A program made the translations under genes and the position numbers. The notes beneath the pieces were generated by a model. It made no database searches. It had not been told where the DNA came from and saw only the letters and a list, made by a program, of their open reading frames with translations. A stretch of DNA of 64,000 nt, from positions 20,062,001 to 20,126,000 of the forward strand of contig NC_083697.1 in the NCBI RefSeq assembly GCF_033118175.1, given 5' to 3'. The stretch comes from Dama dama (lineage: Eukaryota > Chordata > Mammalia > Artiodactyla > Cervidae). Each line of letters begins with the position of its first letter. Position 1 is the stretch's first letter. Positions 1 to 11,499 of this stretch are shown piece by piece.

Positions 1-489
1 CTTCCCACCTTCTTCACTATGAGAAAGCATCTTCCAGCTACTGTACAGGGTTGGTTTGGCCCCCATCCTCACCAAGACAGATGGCTCGCCTTCTGCAGCA
101 CCCTGAAGAACTGAAAGGGCAGGACCAGGTTTTGCAGACCCTCGTCTGTGCCAGGCCTCGTGGCAGGAGAGGTGAATTCCCGCACAGGGGCATCACTTTC
201 TCAGGAATGCAGCTGGCACTGTCATTGACTGAGGGCAAACCGCTTTCCAACACCTGATCATTATCTCCTTCAGCTGCCTGAGGAAGTGGGAATTATTATG
301 GAAGTGGGAACTATTATGACCCTTTATAGATATGAAGATGACTCTCAACAGAGTACTTTGTTGCCTCCTAATTTTCCCATCGCCAAAGACAGGTCCCTCT
401 GCCTTCTTTCTCTCTCCCCCAAGCTAGTGTTCAATGTCTACACTGCTTTCCAGCAAGATCGTCTATAAAGTTTTAACATCGCCAGTTCC
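1..489. other. Unassigned intergenic sequence
   Basis: I recognise no gene or repeat family here. The short open frames in both strands lack family resemblance, splice context or codon bias. The segment runs into an L2-like stretch on its right. Confidence 0.4.
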
Positions 490-1690
490 TCTCTTCACAT
501 TCTTCGTTGAACCCACTCCAGGCAGGCTTTCTTCCACCTTCTCCACCAAACTTTCTCTTGACAAGCTTCCCAGTGACCCCCATAGTACTACGTCTAATGG
601 TCACTTCTCGGTCCTCATTTGGCTTGTCCTCTAAACAAGAGTTTTATAAATCACTCCTTCCTTCTTGAAAATGTCTTCCCTTCGCCTCTGGACACCATTC
701 CCTTTCGATCATCTCCTTACCTCACCGGTTGGTTGTCCTCAGTCTCCTTAACTTGTTCTTCCTCATCTTTCAGACCTCTACACTTTGAAATGCCAAAGAG
801 TTTAGTTTTGGGACTCCTTTTCTTCTCTATCTCAATTGTTAATCAACAACTCTGTGGTGGATCTCACAGTTTCATTGCTTTGAATAGCATCTATATTCTG
901 ATATGTATGTCCAAATGTATGTCTCCATCTCTAATCTTCTCCATTAAGTTCAAACCTCTATTGCCAACTGTCTTCACCTCTACCTGATTGATATCTAAGA
1001 GTATGAAACTGATCATGTGCAAACCTGAGCGCCTTTTTGGTTTTAATTGGAAAAAACTGAGCTCTGTTTTATCTTTCACTGCCAAATTAACTGCTCTAGT
1101 ATAGCTTTGCCCGCCTTTCAGATGCTCAGGACAAAAACCTCAGAGATATTTTTAATTCCTTATTGTTCTCACAATCCCATCTGCTATAACAGCAATTCAT
1201 ACAGAATCCAACCACTTGTGTGTCCCCACCACAATCTGTCTAGTCCAAATCACCTTTATCTTTCATGTGCCTGATAGCAAAAGTCCTAAACTTTCTCTAC
1301 CCTTGCCCCTCACATGTGGCTTACACAGGGCACCTAGCAGGGCTCAAAGTCCTCTTCCTGTGTCTTCCCTTCTCACTCAGAGTAAGAACCAAGGCCTTTC
1401 CATCTTCTGATGTAAGATTAAGAGCTGTGTAACCCATCCTCCATTCCTGCCCACCATCCCTCAAACTTTATTTCTAGCCATCCCCTCGCTCACTCACCAT
1501 GGCCACAATGCCCTTGTTTCTACGTTTTGGTTTTGAGCATGCTAGGCCTTCTCATGTCTCAGGTCCTTTGTATCTGGATCTCTCCTCTCCTAGATATCAA
1601 CCTGGATCATTGTCTTACTTCCTTCAAGCCTCAGTGGCACTAACTCCTTATCAGTGAGGTCTTCCTGATTACCCTGTTATGGGGTACATT
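490..1690 (+). repeat. L2 LINE fragment (ancient)
   Basis: Pyrimidine-rich, degraded sequence with the typical L2 pattern of short CT-rich phrases, ending in a 3' region that resembles the L2 tail around 1550-1690. The open frames in it (for example at 619-987) are remnants of the element or chance frames, not host genes. The assignment rests on overall resemblance; the boundaries are approximate. Confidence 0.5.
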
Positions 1691-1693
1691 GTC

Positions 1694-2658
1694 GGTTCAG
1701 TTCAGTTTAGTAGCTCAGTCTTGTCTGACTCTTTGCGACCCCATGGACTGTGGCACACCAGGCTTCCCTGTCCATCACGAACTCCCGAAGCTTAACCAAA
1801 CTGATGCCCATTGAGTCACTGATGCCATCCAACCATCTCATCCTCTGTCGTCCCCTTCTCCTCCCCCCTTCAATCTTTCCCAACATCAGGGTCTTTTCCA
1901 ATGAGTCAGTTCTTCGCATCAGGTAGCCAAAGTATTGGAGCTTCAGCTTCAGCATCAGTTCTTCCAATGAACACCCAGGACTGATCTCCTTCAGGATGGA
2001 CTGGTTGGATCTCCTTGCAGTCCAAGGGACTCTCAAGAGTCTTCTCCAACACCACAGTTCAAAAACATCAATGCTTTGGTGCTCAGCTTTCTTCATAGTC
2101 CAACTCTCACATCCATACATGAACACCGGAAAAACCAAAGCTTTGACTAGACAGAACTTTGTTGACAAAGTAATGTTTCTGCTTTTTATTATGCTGTCTA
2201 GGTTGGTCATAACTTTTCTTCCAAGGAGCAAGCGTTTTTTAATTTCATGGCTGAACTCACCATCTGCAGTGATTTTGGAGCCCAAAAAAGTAAAGTCTCT
2301 CACTGTTTCCACTGTTTCCCCATCTATTTCCCATGAAGTGATGGGACCAGATGCCTTGATCTTAGTTTTCTGAATGTTGAGTTTTAAGCCAACTTTTTCA
2401 CTCTCCTCTTTCACTTTCATCAAGAGGCTCTTTAGTTCTTCTTCGCTTTCTGCCATGAGTGTGGTGTCATCTGCATATCTGAGGTTATTGATATTTCTCC
2501 CAGCAGTCTTGATTCCAGCTTGTGCTTCTTCCAGCCCAGTGTTTCACATGATGTACTCTGCATATAAGTTAAATAAGCAGGGTGACAACATACAGCCTTG
2601 ACGTACTCCTTTCCCAATTTGGAACCAGTCTGTTGTTCCATGTCCAGTTCTAACTATT
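1694..2658 (-). mobile_element. BovB (RTE) LINE 3' part with long ORF2 remnant
   Basis: The reverse complement matches the 3' third of BovB, the ruminant RTE-clade LINE. A minus-strand open frame (1707-2456, 249 residues) covers the downstream end of the reverse transcriptase and the C-terminal region. It includes the phrases KTKIKASGPITSWEIDGE and YGCESWTMKKAE and an Arg-rich GGRRRGRQRMRW stretch. The upstream reverse transcriptase core and the endonuclease are missing, so the copy is 5'-truncated and cannot move by itself. The plus-strand end begins with the (TCAGT)n-type repeat that is the element's 3' tail read in antisense. Confidence 0.95.
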
Positions 2659-2659
2659 G

Positions 2660-3097
2660 TATGTGCCCACCCCCCAAAATGCAGATATTGAAATCTGAAT
2701 CTTTGTTATATCAGAATGTGACCATATTTGGAAATAGAGTTATTACAGATGTAATTAATTAAGTTGAGGTCATATTAGAGTCGGGTGGGTGCCCAGTCTG
2801 ATATCACCAGTGTCCTTATTAAAAGGGAAAATTTGGACATAGACATATACATAGGGAGAACACCTAGAATGTGAACATTAAGGGAGAGATTGAGACAATA
2901 TACCTAAAAACCAGCACACTACCAGACTCCAGGAAAGCAGCATGGAACAGAATCTCCTTCATAGCCCTCATTAGGAACCAGCCCTGTGGAGCTATATCAC
3001 AGACTTCTAGCCTCCAGCACTGTGGGACAATAGATTTCTGTGGTTTAAGCCACCTACTTGGTGGTGCTTTGTTATAGCGCCCCTAGAAGATTAATAT
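2660..3097 (+). mobile_element. MaLR-type (ERVL-MaLR, MST/MLT-like) solo LTR
   Basis: The order of motifs matches the mammalian MaLR LTR family: a start near a CCCCCCAAAAT phrase, a central part, then a CCTCCAGCACTGTGG phrase, a TTTCTGTGGTTTAAGCCAC phrase and an end near TTTGTTATAGC. It is old and diverged. No internal retroviral coding sequence is next to it, so it is a solo LTR. The neighbouring BovB abuts its 5' edge. Confidence 0.75.
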
Positions 3098-3269
3098 ATA
3101 CTATAAGATAATAACACCCTACCTTTCTGGTTTCTGTTACTTTGCAGAGCATCTCTCCTGTACACTTATCACTGTTCTGACAGAGTTTTTGTATTTACTA
3201 ATTGGTTTATTGACATTCACCTGTCACTAGAAGGTAAGCATGAGGACAGGGGAGTGGTTTTTCACTGTT

Positions 3270-3591
3270 TTGTTTTGTTTTTTTTTAATCTATTTATGGC
3301 TCTGCTGGATCTTTGTTGCCATGTGCAGACTTGTTGTAGTGAGCAGGGGCTACTCTTCATTTCAAGTGCGCAGGCTTCTAGCAATGGCTTCTCTTGTTGC
3401 AGAGCACAGGCTTAGTCACATGGGCTTCAGCAGTTGTGGCTCATGGGCCCTAGAGCTCATGGACTCAGTAGTGGTGGCACACAGGCTTGGTTCCTCCACC
3501 ATGTATGGAATCTTCCTGGACCAGGGATCGAACCTGTGTCTCCTGCATTGGCAGGCAGATGCTTAAGCGCTGGACCATCAAGGATGTCCTG
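3270..3591 (-). mobile_element. CHR-type tRNA-derived SINE (long form)
   Basis: In reverse complement this starts with the artiodactyl GGACATCCTTG-type head, continues with a tRNA-like body (B-box-like GGTTCGATCCCTGG equivalent at 3520-3540) and ends in an A-rich tail seen here as the T-run at 3270-3286. An 8-bp direct repeat TCACTGTT (3262-3269 and 3593-3600) fits a target-site duplication. Confidence 0.75.
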
Positions 3592-3904
3592 CTCACTGTT
3601 AAAAAATACCTAGAACCTCCAGCACTTTGTACAGTGCCTGACACATTGATGTTCAATAAATATTCATTAAATGAATTAAATATTTTTGTCAAGTTTGTTT
3701 GAGTACAGAATCATTATTTGAATTCTAGTTCCAATCTTCAAGCCCAAACTCTAAACTATAACTCAGACACTATACTATGGCTTTTCAAATGTGTAGATAA
3801 GAATTACATTCATGTTCAAATATGAAGTTACATCATAGAAACTGTTTGTTTGTTGACCCCTTACAAGCCTTTCCTCTAGCCAACCAATGTGAAAACTCAG
3901 GGTG

Positions 3905-4080
3905 TCAGTGTAGTATGTTGGTTAAGATGGTGAACTGAAGTCAGTTACTACCTTGAAATTCTAGTTAATTAATGTTTCTATACTTCCTTATCTGTGAAAT
4001 GGAAACAATAACAGTACTTACTTTACAGTTACTGTGACTATTAAATGAGATAATATACATAAACATTGTAAACACACAAT
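3905..4080 (+). repeat. MIR SINE
   Basis: Degraded MIR core: a GTTGGTTAAGATGGTGAACT head, then CTTATCTGTGAAATGG and TTAAATGAGATAATA phrases in the MIR order. Confidence 0.7.
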
Positions 4081-4105
4081 GTAAAAACATAATAATATAG
4101 TTACT

Positions 4106-4390
4106 ACTTTTTTTTTTTTAGTTACTACTATTTTTTAAAATTCTTATTGGCGCATAGTTGATTTACAATGTTGTGTTAGTATCTGCTTTACAGCAAAGTG
4201 AATGTTACACATATATCCACTCCTTTAAAAATATTTTCCCATATAGATCATCACAGAGTATCAAGTAGAGTTCCCTGTGCTATACAGTGGGTCCTTATTA
4301 GTTATCGATTTTATGTATAGTAACGTGTGCGTGCCGATCTCAATTCCCCAACTTCTCCCTCTCCTATTTACTATCATTATCTATTTATGT
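4106..4390 (-). repeat. Artiodactyl L1 3' UTR fragment, antisense
   Basis: A T-run (the antisense poly-A) is followed by phrases found in the artiodactyl L1 3' end, such as GATTTACAATGTTGTGTTAG and TTCCCTGTGCTATACAG. No coding sequence remains. Confidence 0.75.
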
Positions 4391-4486
4391 AATGATAGCT
4401 ATGTAAAAAATAGGAGGCTGAGTCATAGGGGGGATATATTAGGAGTATGGGATTAATAAATATACACTACTATACATAAAATAAGG

Positions 4487-4692
4487 ACTTCCCTGGTGGT
4501 CCTGACTAAGACTTCAGGCTGTCAGTGCAGAGGGCCTGGGTTGTATCCCTGATCAGTGAACTAGATTCCACATGCACCAACTAAGAGTTTGAATGCTGCA
4601 ACTAAAAAGATCCCGCATGCTGCAAGGAAGAAGATCCTGTGTGCTGCAGTAAGACCCGGGCAGCCAAATAAATGAATACATTTTTAAAATGA
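4487..4692 (+). mobile_element. CHR-type tRNA-derived SINE
   Basis: Starts GGACTTCCCTGGTGGTCC and has the diverged tRNA-like B-box region. Its 3' tail CAGCCAAATAAATGAATAC is a useful local reference for the U6 chimera at 63.0 kb. Confidence 0.85.
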
Positions 4693-4699
4693 AGACTTA

Positions 4700-4862
4700 A
4701 AAAAATAGATCAGCAGCACTGCATAGAACTATATTCAACATCTTGTAATAACCTAATATAATGGAAAATAATCTGAAAAAAATGTATATCTGAATCACTT
4801 TGCTATACACCTAAAACTGATATGATATTGTAAATCAGCTATACTTCAGCTTAAAAGAAAAG
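4700..4862 (+). repeat. Artiodactyl L1 3' end
   Basis: Contains CACTTTGCTATACACCTA and a GTAAATCAGCTATACTTC phrase, the well-known 3' end of artiodactyl L1 copies, followed by an A-rich tail. Confidence 0.8.
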
Positions 4863-5399
4863 AAAAAATAATAGGAGGCTGAAGATAAAGATGGTTAAAA
4901 AGAAAAGCTCTATTTCAGAGAATCGGGGGAAACTTGGTGAGGCGAGTAAATGACAGTAATTCAGCTATGACTTCCTGCTCTTCTATGTCACGACTGGGCA
5001 CATGGAAATCCAAGCAGAGTCTTCAGTCTCTAGCAGCTTGGGGCATTTAATTCAAGTTAACAATAAAGGAGCATATCAATAAATAATGTTAAAGTTTGAA
5101 GTAGACAGATAGGTAAGTAATAGGTACAACAATAGAGGTAGAGATTGAGACTGATAGATATGGACAGGTAGATTTATAACATAATCTTGTGACTGGGAAA
5201 TATTTCCTTTTTACTTTCATAAATCTTGGCATCACTTGTCATCTGCCACAACAGTGAAGAGTATTCTGGGAAAGCGTTTGCTCCAGGGGGTTTACTAATG
5301 ACAGTATTCAGTCCCTAGAACAGGCAATGTTTAAAGCACAACACATCCCTTTTTTCTTATCCATCCCATCTATCCATCCATATAACAGACACTCAACAC

Positions 5400-5800
5400 C
5401 TGCTCCATCCTCTTCATTCCTAACCTGGATAAAGATTCTCACCATCAGCTGAGTGGCTCAAACGAGAAACGGTACTGTAACTCGAGGCCTCTCTACACTT
5501 CTTCCACTCTATAATCTCTCACCAGACCCTGGGAACTCTCATATGGTAACATCCTGCTTCTTTTTCTCCATATCCATGGCTTCAGTCCAGGCTTTCAGCT
5601 ATGCCTAGTGTAGTTTCTTAATAATGACACTGCAGAGCTTTTTGTATCCTGGGACATCTTACATAATTCAGCCAGAATTACCTTCCTTAAAAAAGTTATT
5701 CTCTGATTTCAAAGGCCCTGATGGCTTTCCATTGCACTCAGGATAAAATCTATAATATCCCTTTACTTTGAAGTAAAAGCCCTTCTTAATATTAACATAC
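5400..5800 (+). repeat. L2 LINE fragment
   Basis: Diverged L2 with the phrase GATGGCTTTCCATTGCACTC followed by AGGATAAAATCTATAA, which matches the conserved 3' part of L2 in the sense orientation. Confidence 0.6.
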
Positions 5801-5847
5801 CTTTTGTGTTGAAGGACATGTTTTCAAGAATGATAGCTTTATTATTC

Positions 5848-6825
5848 ATTACCTAAGTCATGTCTAACTCTTTGCGACCCCATGGACTGCAGCACACCAG
5901 GCTTCCTTGTCCTTCACTATCTCCCAGAGTTTGCTCAAACTCATGTCCATTGAGTAGGTGATGTCATCCAAACATCTCATCATCTGTCACCCCCTTCTCT
6001 TCTTGCCCTCAATGTTTCCCAGCATCAGGGTCTTTTCCAATGAGTCTGCTCTTCACATCAGGTGGCCACAGTATTGGAGCTTCAACTTCAGCATCAGTCC
6101 TTCCAATGAATATTCAGGGTTGATTTCCTTTAGGATTCACTGGTTTGATCTCGCTGTCCAAGGGACTCTTAAGAGTCTCCTCCAGCACCACATTTCAAAA
6201 GCGTCAGTTCTTCAGCGTTGTTCCATGTCCAGTTAACTGTTGCTCCTTGACCTGTATACAGGTTTCTCAGGAGATAGGTAAGGTGGTCTGGTATTCACTT
6301 CCACAGTTTGTGGTGATCCACAAGTCAAAGGCTTTAGTGTAGTAAATGAAGCAGAAGTAGATGTTTTTCTGGAGTTCTCTTGCTTTTTCTATGACCCAAC
6401 AGATGTTGGCAATTTGATCTCTGGTTCCTCTGCCTTTTCCTAAATCCAACTTGAACATCTGGAAGTTCTCAGTTCACATCCTGTTGAAGCCTAACTTGAA
6501 GGATTTTGAGCATTACCTTGCTAGCATGTGAAATGAGCACAATTGTGCGATAGTTTAAATATTCTTTGGCATTGCCTTTCTTTGGGATGGGAATGAAAAC
6601 TGACTTTTTCCAGTCTTGTAGCCAATGCTGAGTTTTCCAAATTTGTTGATATATTGAGTGCAACACTTTCATAGCATCATCTTTTAGTATATTAAATAGC
6701 TCAGCTGGAATTTCATCATCTCCACTAGCTTTGTTTGTAGTAATAATGCTTCATGTCTGGCTATAGGTGAGTGACCACACCATCGTGGTTATCCAGGTCA
6801 TCAAGACCTTTTCTGTAATTTTATG
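5848..6825 (-). mobile_element. BovB LINE fragment with internal deletion
   Basis: Reverse-complement BovB. The 3' part (5848-6225) is followed directly at about 6226 by sequence that in BovB lies several hundred bases further upstream, so a large internal piece, including most of the segment kept in the copy at 1694-2658, is gone. The rest (6226-6825) reaches further into the reverse transcriptase than other copies here; minus-strand frames at 6267-6458 and 6469-6672 keep pieces of it, interrupted by stops. The copy is inactive. Confidence 0.92.
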
Positions 6826-7089
6826 GATAGCTATAAAAGAATAAAAAAGAAAAAAATGGATTTTTTTTCCATATGAGAGTGTAAGATTTCTTTATGTTAA
6901 AACTCACATTATTATAATTTGGGTATGAAAATGTGTAATATATTTATATGTATGAAGAGAAAAAATTTAAAAAGTTAAATGACACCAAGAAAAAGTATGT
7001 ACACAATTTTTATGGACAGATGGAGTTAATAACCTTATGTGGAGAAGACAAATACCTTATCAAAAGGGAGGAGGGATTTTAGGAAAACT

Positions 7090-7500
7090 CACAAAAGAAT
7101 AGTGACTTCCAATGAACAGATGAAAAAATAAGTTTAGACTCATTAAAAATAAAAGAAATTCAAATGCAAAATACTATTTTCACTTATAAACTGTCAGAGA
7201 AGAGATTTCAAGTAATGAAAATTTCCCTAGAGCTTCAGAAAGAATATTCAGGCATTGTTGATAGAGATGTAAATTGGTTCAAACAGTTTGAAGTGTACTT
7301 TGTCACTCTGTATCAAAAAAAAAGCCTTAAAAATATGCATAACTTTTGAATTGGGAAAATAATCATGAACAAGAGCAAATTTTTTTTTTACCTGCAAACA
7401 ATAACAACCTGGAAATCACCTAAATTGAGTACATCCATTATATAAACTCCATATATCGTGATGTATAATGGAATGCTATTCATGCCATTTACATACTATT
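7090..7500 (+). repeat. Old L1 (L1M-type) 3' fragment
   Basis: Follows the order of the old mammalian L1 3' region: A-rich phrases, a GATGTAAATTGGTTCAAACA phrase, and a final ATAATGGAATGCTATTCATG phrase. It is heavily diverged. Confidence 0.6.
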
Positions 7501-7669
7501 TACTTTAGGCAACTATTTCAGGTATAGTTGTTGTCCTAATAAAATTGTTTCCAGTTATTAATTGGTTGGAACTTTTTCTCTTTGGTGCCTGCCTTTCCCA
7601 GGCTGCCCACAACTGACCTTTTGAGCCTGTTTCCTTCTGTTCCTCATTCATGTTCTGTTCCTGCCGCTC

Positions 7670-7803
7670 CGCAGTTTTGTTTTGTTTTTTCCTTTGGCTG
7701 AGCCACATGACATGTGGGATTTTAGTTCCCAGACCAGAAATCAAACCCTCGCCCCCTGCCTTGGAAGTTCGAAGTCTGAACCATTTGACCAGCAGGGAAG
7801 TTC
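7670..7803 (-). mobile_element. CHR-type tRNA-derived SINE
   Basis: Reverse-complement SINE: T-rich tail at 7670-7690, then CACATGACATGTGGGATTTT, a B-box-like region and an AGCAGGGAAGTTCC end. Confidence 0.8.
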
Positions 7804-8170
7804 CACTTCTCAGTCCTTGATAGCAAGCCTTGCCTGTAGCTGATGCCTCCTCACATTTGCTGGGTTCTCTCTGGCCCGAATGCCCTCATCTTTCTTCTTC
7901 ATCTGATAACCTCCTTGTACCTTGCAACACCTACATCAAGAGAAAGCCTTCCTGACTTCCTCAGACACATTAGAGTTTTGTTCTCTGTGTCCCATAAGCA
8001 ATTTTCCCTAGTTCTATTTTAATATTTGCACTTTGTAATTTGTCTGTCTACACAGTTGTCTCCCGAAACAGACTACGAGTGCCTAACAATTAAGGCTGGA
8101 TTTTATTTTTTTCTAAATTCCCAATGCCTAGCATATTTCTTCACATTTAAAAAGTACTTAGTAAAGCTTA
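7804..8170 (+). repeat. L2 LINE 3' end
   Basis: Typical 3' L2 sequence with the phrase CCCAATGCCTAGCATATTTC near its end. Diverged, boundaries approximate. Confidence 0.6.
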
Positions 8171-8255
8171 TGATTGAAAGAACCACAACATGAAACAATA
8201 TTGAATCATAATCTATAACCAGAGACAGCTGACTGCATTGAAGTTCCACCAAACT

Positions 8256-8299
8256 GTGTGTGTGAAAGTGTGTATGTGTGTGTGTGTGTGTGTGTGTGT
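8256..8299 (+). repeat. (TG)n microsatellite
   Basis: Interrupted TG dinucleotide run; a likely length polymorphism. Confidence 0.95.
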
Positions 8300-8375
8300 A
8301 AGGTAGGTATATGTCTTTGTATAAATAATTTTGAGAGACCTTTATATCAAATATGAAGCAAAGAAACATAAACAC

Positions 8376-8496
8376 AGGACTTCCCAGGCAGTCCAGTGGT
8401 TATGACTGAATTCCCAGTGCAGGGGGCGCGGGTTCTGTCCCTGGTTGGGGACCGAAGACCCTGCATACTGCACAGCAGTACCTTAAAAAGAAAAAA
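8376..8496 (+). mobile_element. CHR-type tRNA-derived SINE with target-site duplication
   Basis: Starts AGGACTTCCCAGGCAGTCC, has a tRNA-like GGTTCTGTCCCTGG B-box region and an A-rich tail. The direct repeat AAAGAAACAT (8360-8369 and 8497-8506) is a 10-bp target-site duplication. Confidence 0.88.
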
Positions 8497-8869
8497 AAAG
8501 AAACATGACCACATCATTCTTAATTTACAGTTCTCAGAAAACAGCCAACACTTCTCAAAGTGGAATGCTTTGTTTCCTCTAAGAGATTATAACTTCTTAC
8601 AGACGAATAGAAATTTACACAGAAATTCATGATCTTGTGACTCTTAGAGTCACAAAACTCCCCCAATGCTATTATATGCATCATAAATACATATATATGT
8701 TAATAATATATTTTACAGTTGCATTAATTAGCATTTCAAATCAAGCTTCAAAAAACACAGGGCCCCCAGCCTCTCCAACGTTTCCAATTAGCTGCTCTTC
8801 TCTGTTTCATAATGGAGACTCATTACCATCTTGCCAAAATGCATACATATTTGTGCAGGTCCAGAAAAA

Positions 8870-8960
8870 TAAAAGTATGGTTTTTGGTGTGACAAACTTG
8901 GCTTTGAGTTTGGATTCTGTCTCTTATAATCTGTTACATTAGGCAAGTTGCTGCTCTAAA
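8870..8960 (+). repeat. MIR fragment
   Basis: Phrases GGTGTGACAAACTTGGC and TTAGGCAAGTTGCTGCTCTA follow the MIR core order. Short and diverged. Confidence 0.5.
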
Positions 8961-9855
8961 CCTCATCAGTTGTTTTGTGTGTGTGTGTATGTGTCTAGTT
9001 GGGGAAGGAGGTCTAATTGGGGTATAAAACAATTATTGTGTCTGGGAACTAAGTGAACGTGAAACAATATTAGACATTATTTTTTCATCAATCTGAAGTT
9101 CCCATTAGAATTGCTCTTTCATTTGCAGGCTTTCATACCTATCACAGATTTGGTCTTCACAACTAGTACATGGGGGAACAGAAGAGCATGACACTCTTGT
9201 TACAGTTAAGGAAAATAAGGCCCAGAGAAGTCTCCTTCTATGACCCTAGTCACATGGCTAGGAAGCACTGTTTTCAGAACCCTTGTCAAATACTTTGTCG
9301 ATTTTACTACTGTGGAACTTTATTAAAATTCCCAGGTGTTTTCTGATTCTGACCAAAAAGCATTCTTTTCTTTCCTTTTCTAACTCTGGGGCTTGATTTC
9401 CCTCCACCTGCTTTTACTTGTTTGCTCCGATGAGCTGAAGACCATGAATAACATGAAATAAATGCTTCAATGTGTAACCAGACTAGGTCACATGAAAAGC
9501 CGAATCAACTTCCTAAGAAGTTAGGGGTCTGCCACTGATGTGCCATTACCCTACCCATTCTGGTGTTTCTCACGGGCCGCACGCCCGAGGATGAGATCCA
9601 TGTGATAGCACACTGTACGTGATAAGTGGGTGTGGCATCTGAATGTTGAGGATCATTGCTTGCAGCCCAGCACCTGGCCAGAGCTTTGTAGTTAGCTTGC
9701 AGGCATTTTCTCCTCCTCGACTTCCATATATAGCTGGAAAAGAATCTAAGGACCCATCTTATGCATAAGAAAAAATAGTTCTAATACAGTATAGTTGATA
9801 TTTTAGCTGGGATTTGTAGTCTAAAACCCTCATCCTTGCATTCCACCATATACCT

Positions 9856-10064
9856 TGTTGTTGTTTAGTCCCTAAGTCGTGTCTGACTCTTTGTGACCCC
9901 ATTGACTGTAGCCCGCTAGGTTCCTCTGTCCATGGAATTTCCCAGACGAGAATACTGGAGTGGGTTGCCATTTGCTCCTCTAGGGCATCTTCCCCACACA
10001 GAGATTAAACCCACATCTGCACTAGCAGGCTGATTCTTTATTACTGTGCCACCAGGGAAGCCTA
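9856..10064 (-). mobile_element. Bov-tA SINE
   Basis: Reverse-complement Bov-tA: the BovB-derived tail (AAGTCGTGTCTGACTCTTTG) is followed by the central part and a tRNA-Glu-like head ending in CCACCAGGGAAGCC. About full length. Confidence 0.93.
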
Positions 10065-10944
10065 GCAAAGGTTAAAAAAGTCTTTCTCCAGCTTCCAGAC
10101 GAATTTGAAAAGGGTAATAAATCTCTAAGGATAATTGGGCCCATTCCCAAATAAACATACGAAAACCATATTCACTTTTCAAACCAATATGCATAAACTC
10201 CAAAACAGTCTTAAAACTAATCAACTGAAAGAACACAAAACAGACTGGGAGACTGAAATTCAGATATTCTAGCTTATATAGATCTTTTTTGGTCCTTTTA
10301 TTTATTTTTTAATTGAAGGACAACTGCTTTACTTGTATAGATTTTGATCCAAGTTTTATTTTCATATTAAATATAGACTGAATGTTAGCAAACTGACGTT
10401 GAAGACTACATGTTAGACCTGACCTGCTTGTCTTCAATTTTATTTCCTATCTTTTCTCTACATAAATCTTTGTAGAGCTGAACCACTCATCCTTAGATTA
10501 AATCCCCACATTTATTTTGGCCTGCTAGCAAAAGTATTACTGGATTTCCCGAAACTTCTGTAACTGCCTCATCCTCTGATAATTTATTACCACTTACTGT
10601 CTGTAGCAATTAAATAATTCTTACATATATATAATACCTATGTATAATGCTTATTGTACAGTATCCACATTTTATTTATATACTCTATTTCCCAGTAGCT
10701 ATATCATCAACATGTTGAAGTCAGAGATTATGTCATATGCTTGCTTTTTTCCCCCAAAACCCAGCACAAATACTACAAATAGACATAAAATAAAAATGAT
10801 GATTTTTTTTATTATTTGAGGGAGTTGTCAGAAATAGAGGGGGGAAAAGCAAAAGAAATGGAGTTTTTTTTTTTTACAAAGGAACTTTTTAAAAAAGTAT
10901 TATTTTAAAAATAAATAAATAAATAAAAATGGAAAAGTATTACT
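10065..10944. other. AT-rich intergenic sequence
   Basis: No gene or clear repeat family seen. It ends in poly-T and AAATAAATAAATAAAT simple sequence at about 10864-10928, directly before the CpG-rich block. Confidence 0.4.
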
Positions 10945-11440
10945 TTTCGGCCTCCGGGTCGGGACGCGCAGGGGCGGTGCAGATGCGCAGTCCGGGCGCA
11001 GGTTCGCGGGCCAGCGTGGAGGGGTTCTGGCTCACGAGGGCATGGACCTAGAAACCCTGATTCAACGTTAGTTTCATGACCGCAGGAACTTTCGGCTGGT
11101 ATCTCTTTCAGGAAGCGTGAACTCTTCATTCCTGTCTCCGGGGCAGGTCTTCCTCGGAGGCCGCACCCTCTCCAGGGCCCTGCAGGACGCGCTCGGCCTC
11201 CTTGGATGAACTTGAGGGGCGCGTGGGAACTTCTTGGGTCGTGGTCACCGAGGAGAGGACGGAAATGGAGCGCTTCCAGCGAGGAGAGCCTGCAGGCTGG
11301 AGAAGCGTGAACTGAAGACCCCAGAGAGAGGCGTCCGCCGCTGCCCGCCACCTGCCGCAGACCCCGTGGTGGCAGACCCATCACCTGCCCCGCCCTCTTC
11401 CGTGGCGTGATCTTCGCCGTCACCCACAGATCAACGACGT
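10945..11440. other. Orphan CpG-rich block
   Basis: A block of about 0.5 kb with dense CpG (for example CGGCCTCCGGGTCGGGACGC at its left edge) within otherwise AT-rich, CpG-poor DNA. A minus-strand frame of 194 residues (10905-11489) crosses it but has no recognisable domain; its Arg/Pro/Gly-rich composition is what GC-rich DNA gives in any open frame. It could be a CpG island of an unannotated transcript, a retrocopied GC-rich 5' exon, or part of a GC-rich repeat. I do not call it a gene. Confidence 0.55.
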
Positions 11441-11499
11441 TCCAGAAGGATACTGCCTTAGTGCTCTGTCCAATCCAGCCTGTCTCCACACACTCTTCT

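Noticed and set aside
1707..2456. 249-residue open frame, one of the longest in the window
   Set aside because: It is the C-terminal part of the BovB ORF2 polyprotein in a truncated LINE, not a host gene. The same applies to 16601-17296 and 20628-21149 and their mirror frames on the other strand.
2660..3097. A full endogenous retrovirus
   Set aside because: Only one MaLR LTR is present, with no internal coding region or second LTR nearby.
4487..4692. tRNA genes suggested by B-box-like motifs in the many SINEs
   Set aside because: The CHR and Bov-tA SINEs derive from tRNA; none has an intact cloverleaf or A-box/B-box spacing with a terminator.
10905..11489. 194-residue minus-strand frame
   Set aside because: GC-rich DNA gives long frames by chance. 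No domain, no splice or poly-A context. Kept only as a CpG-rich block.
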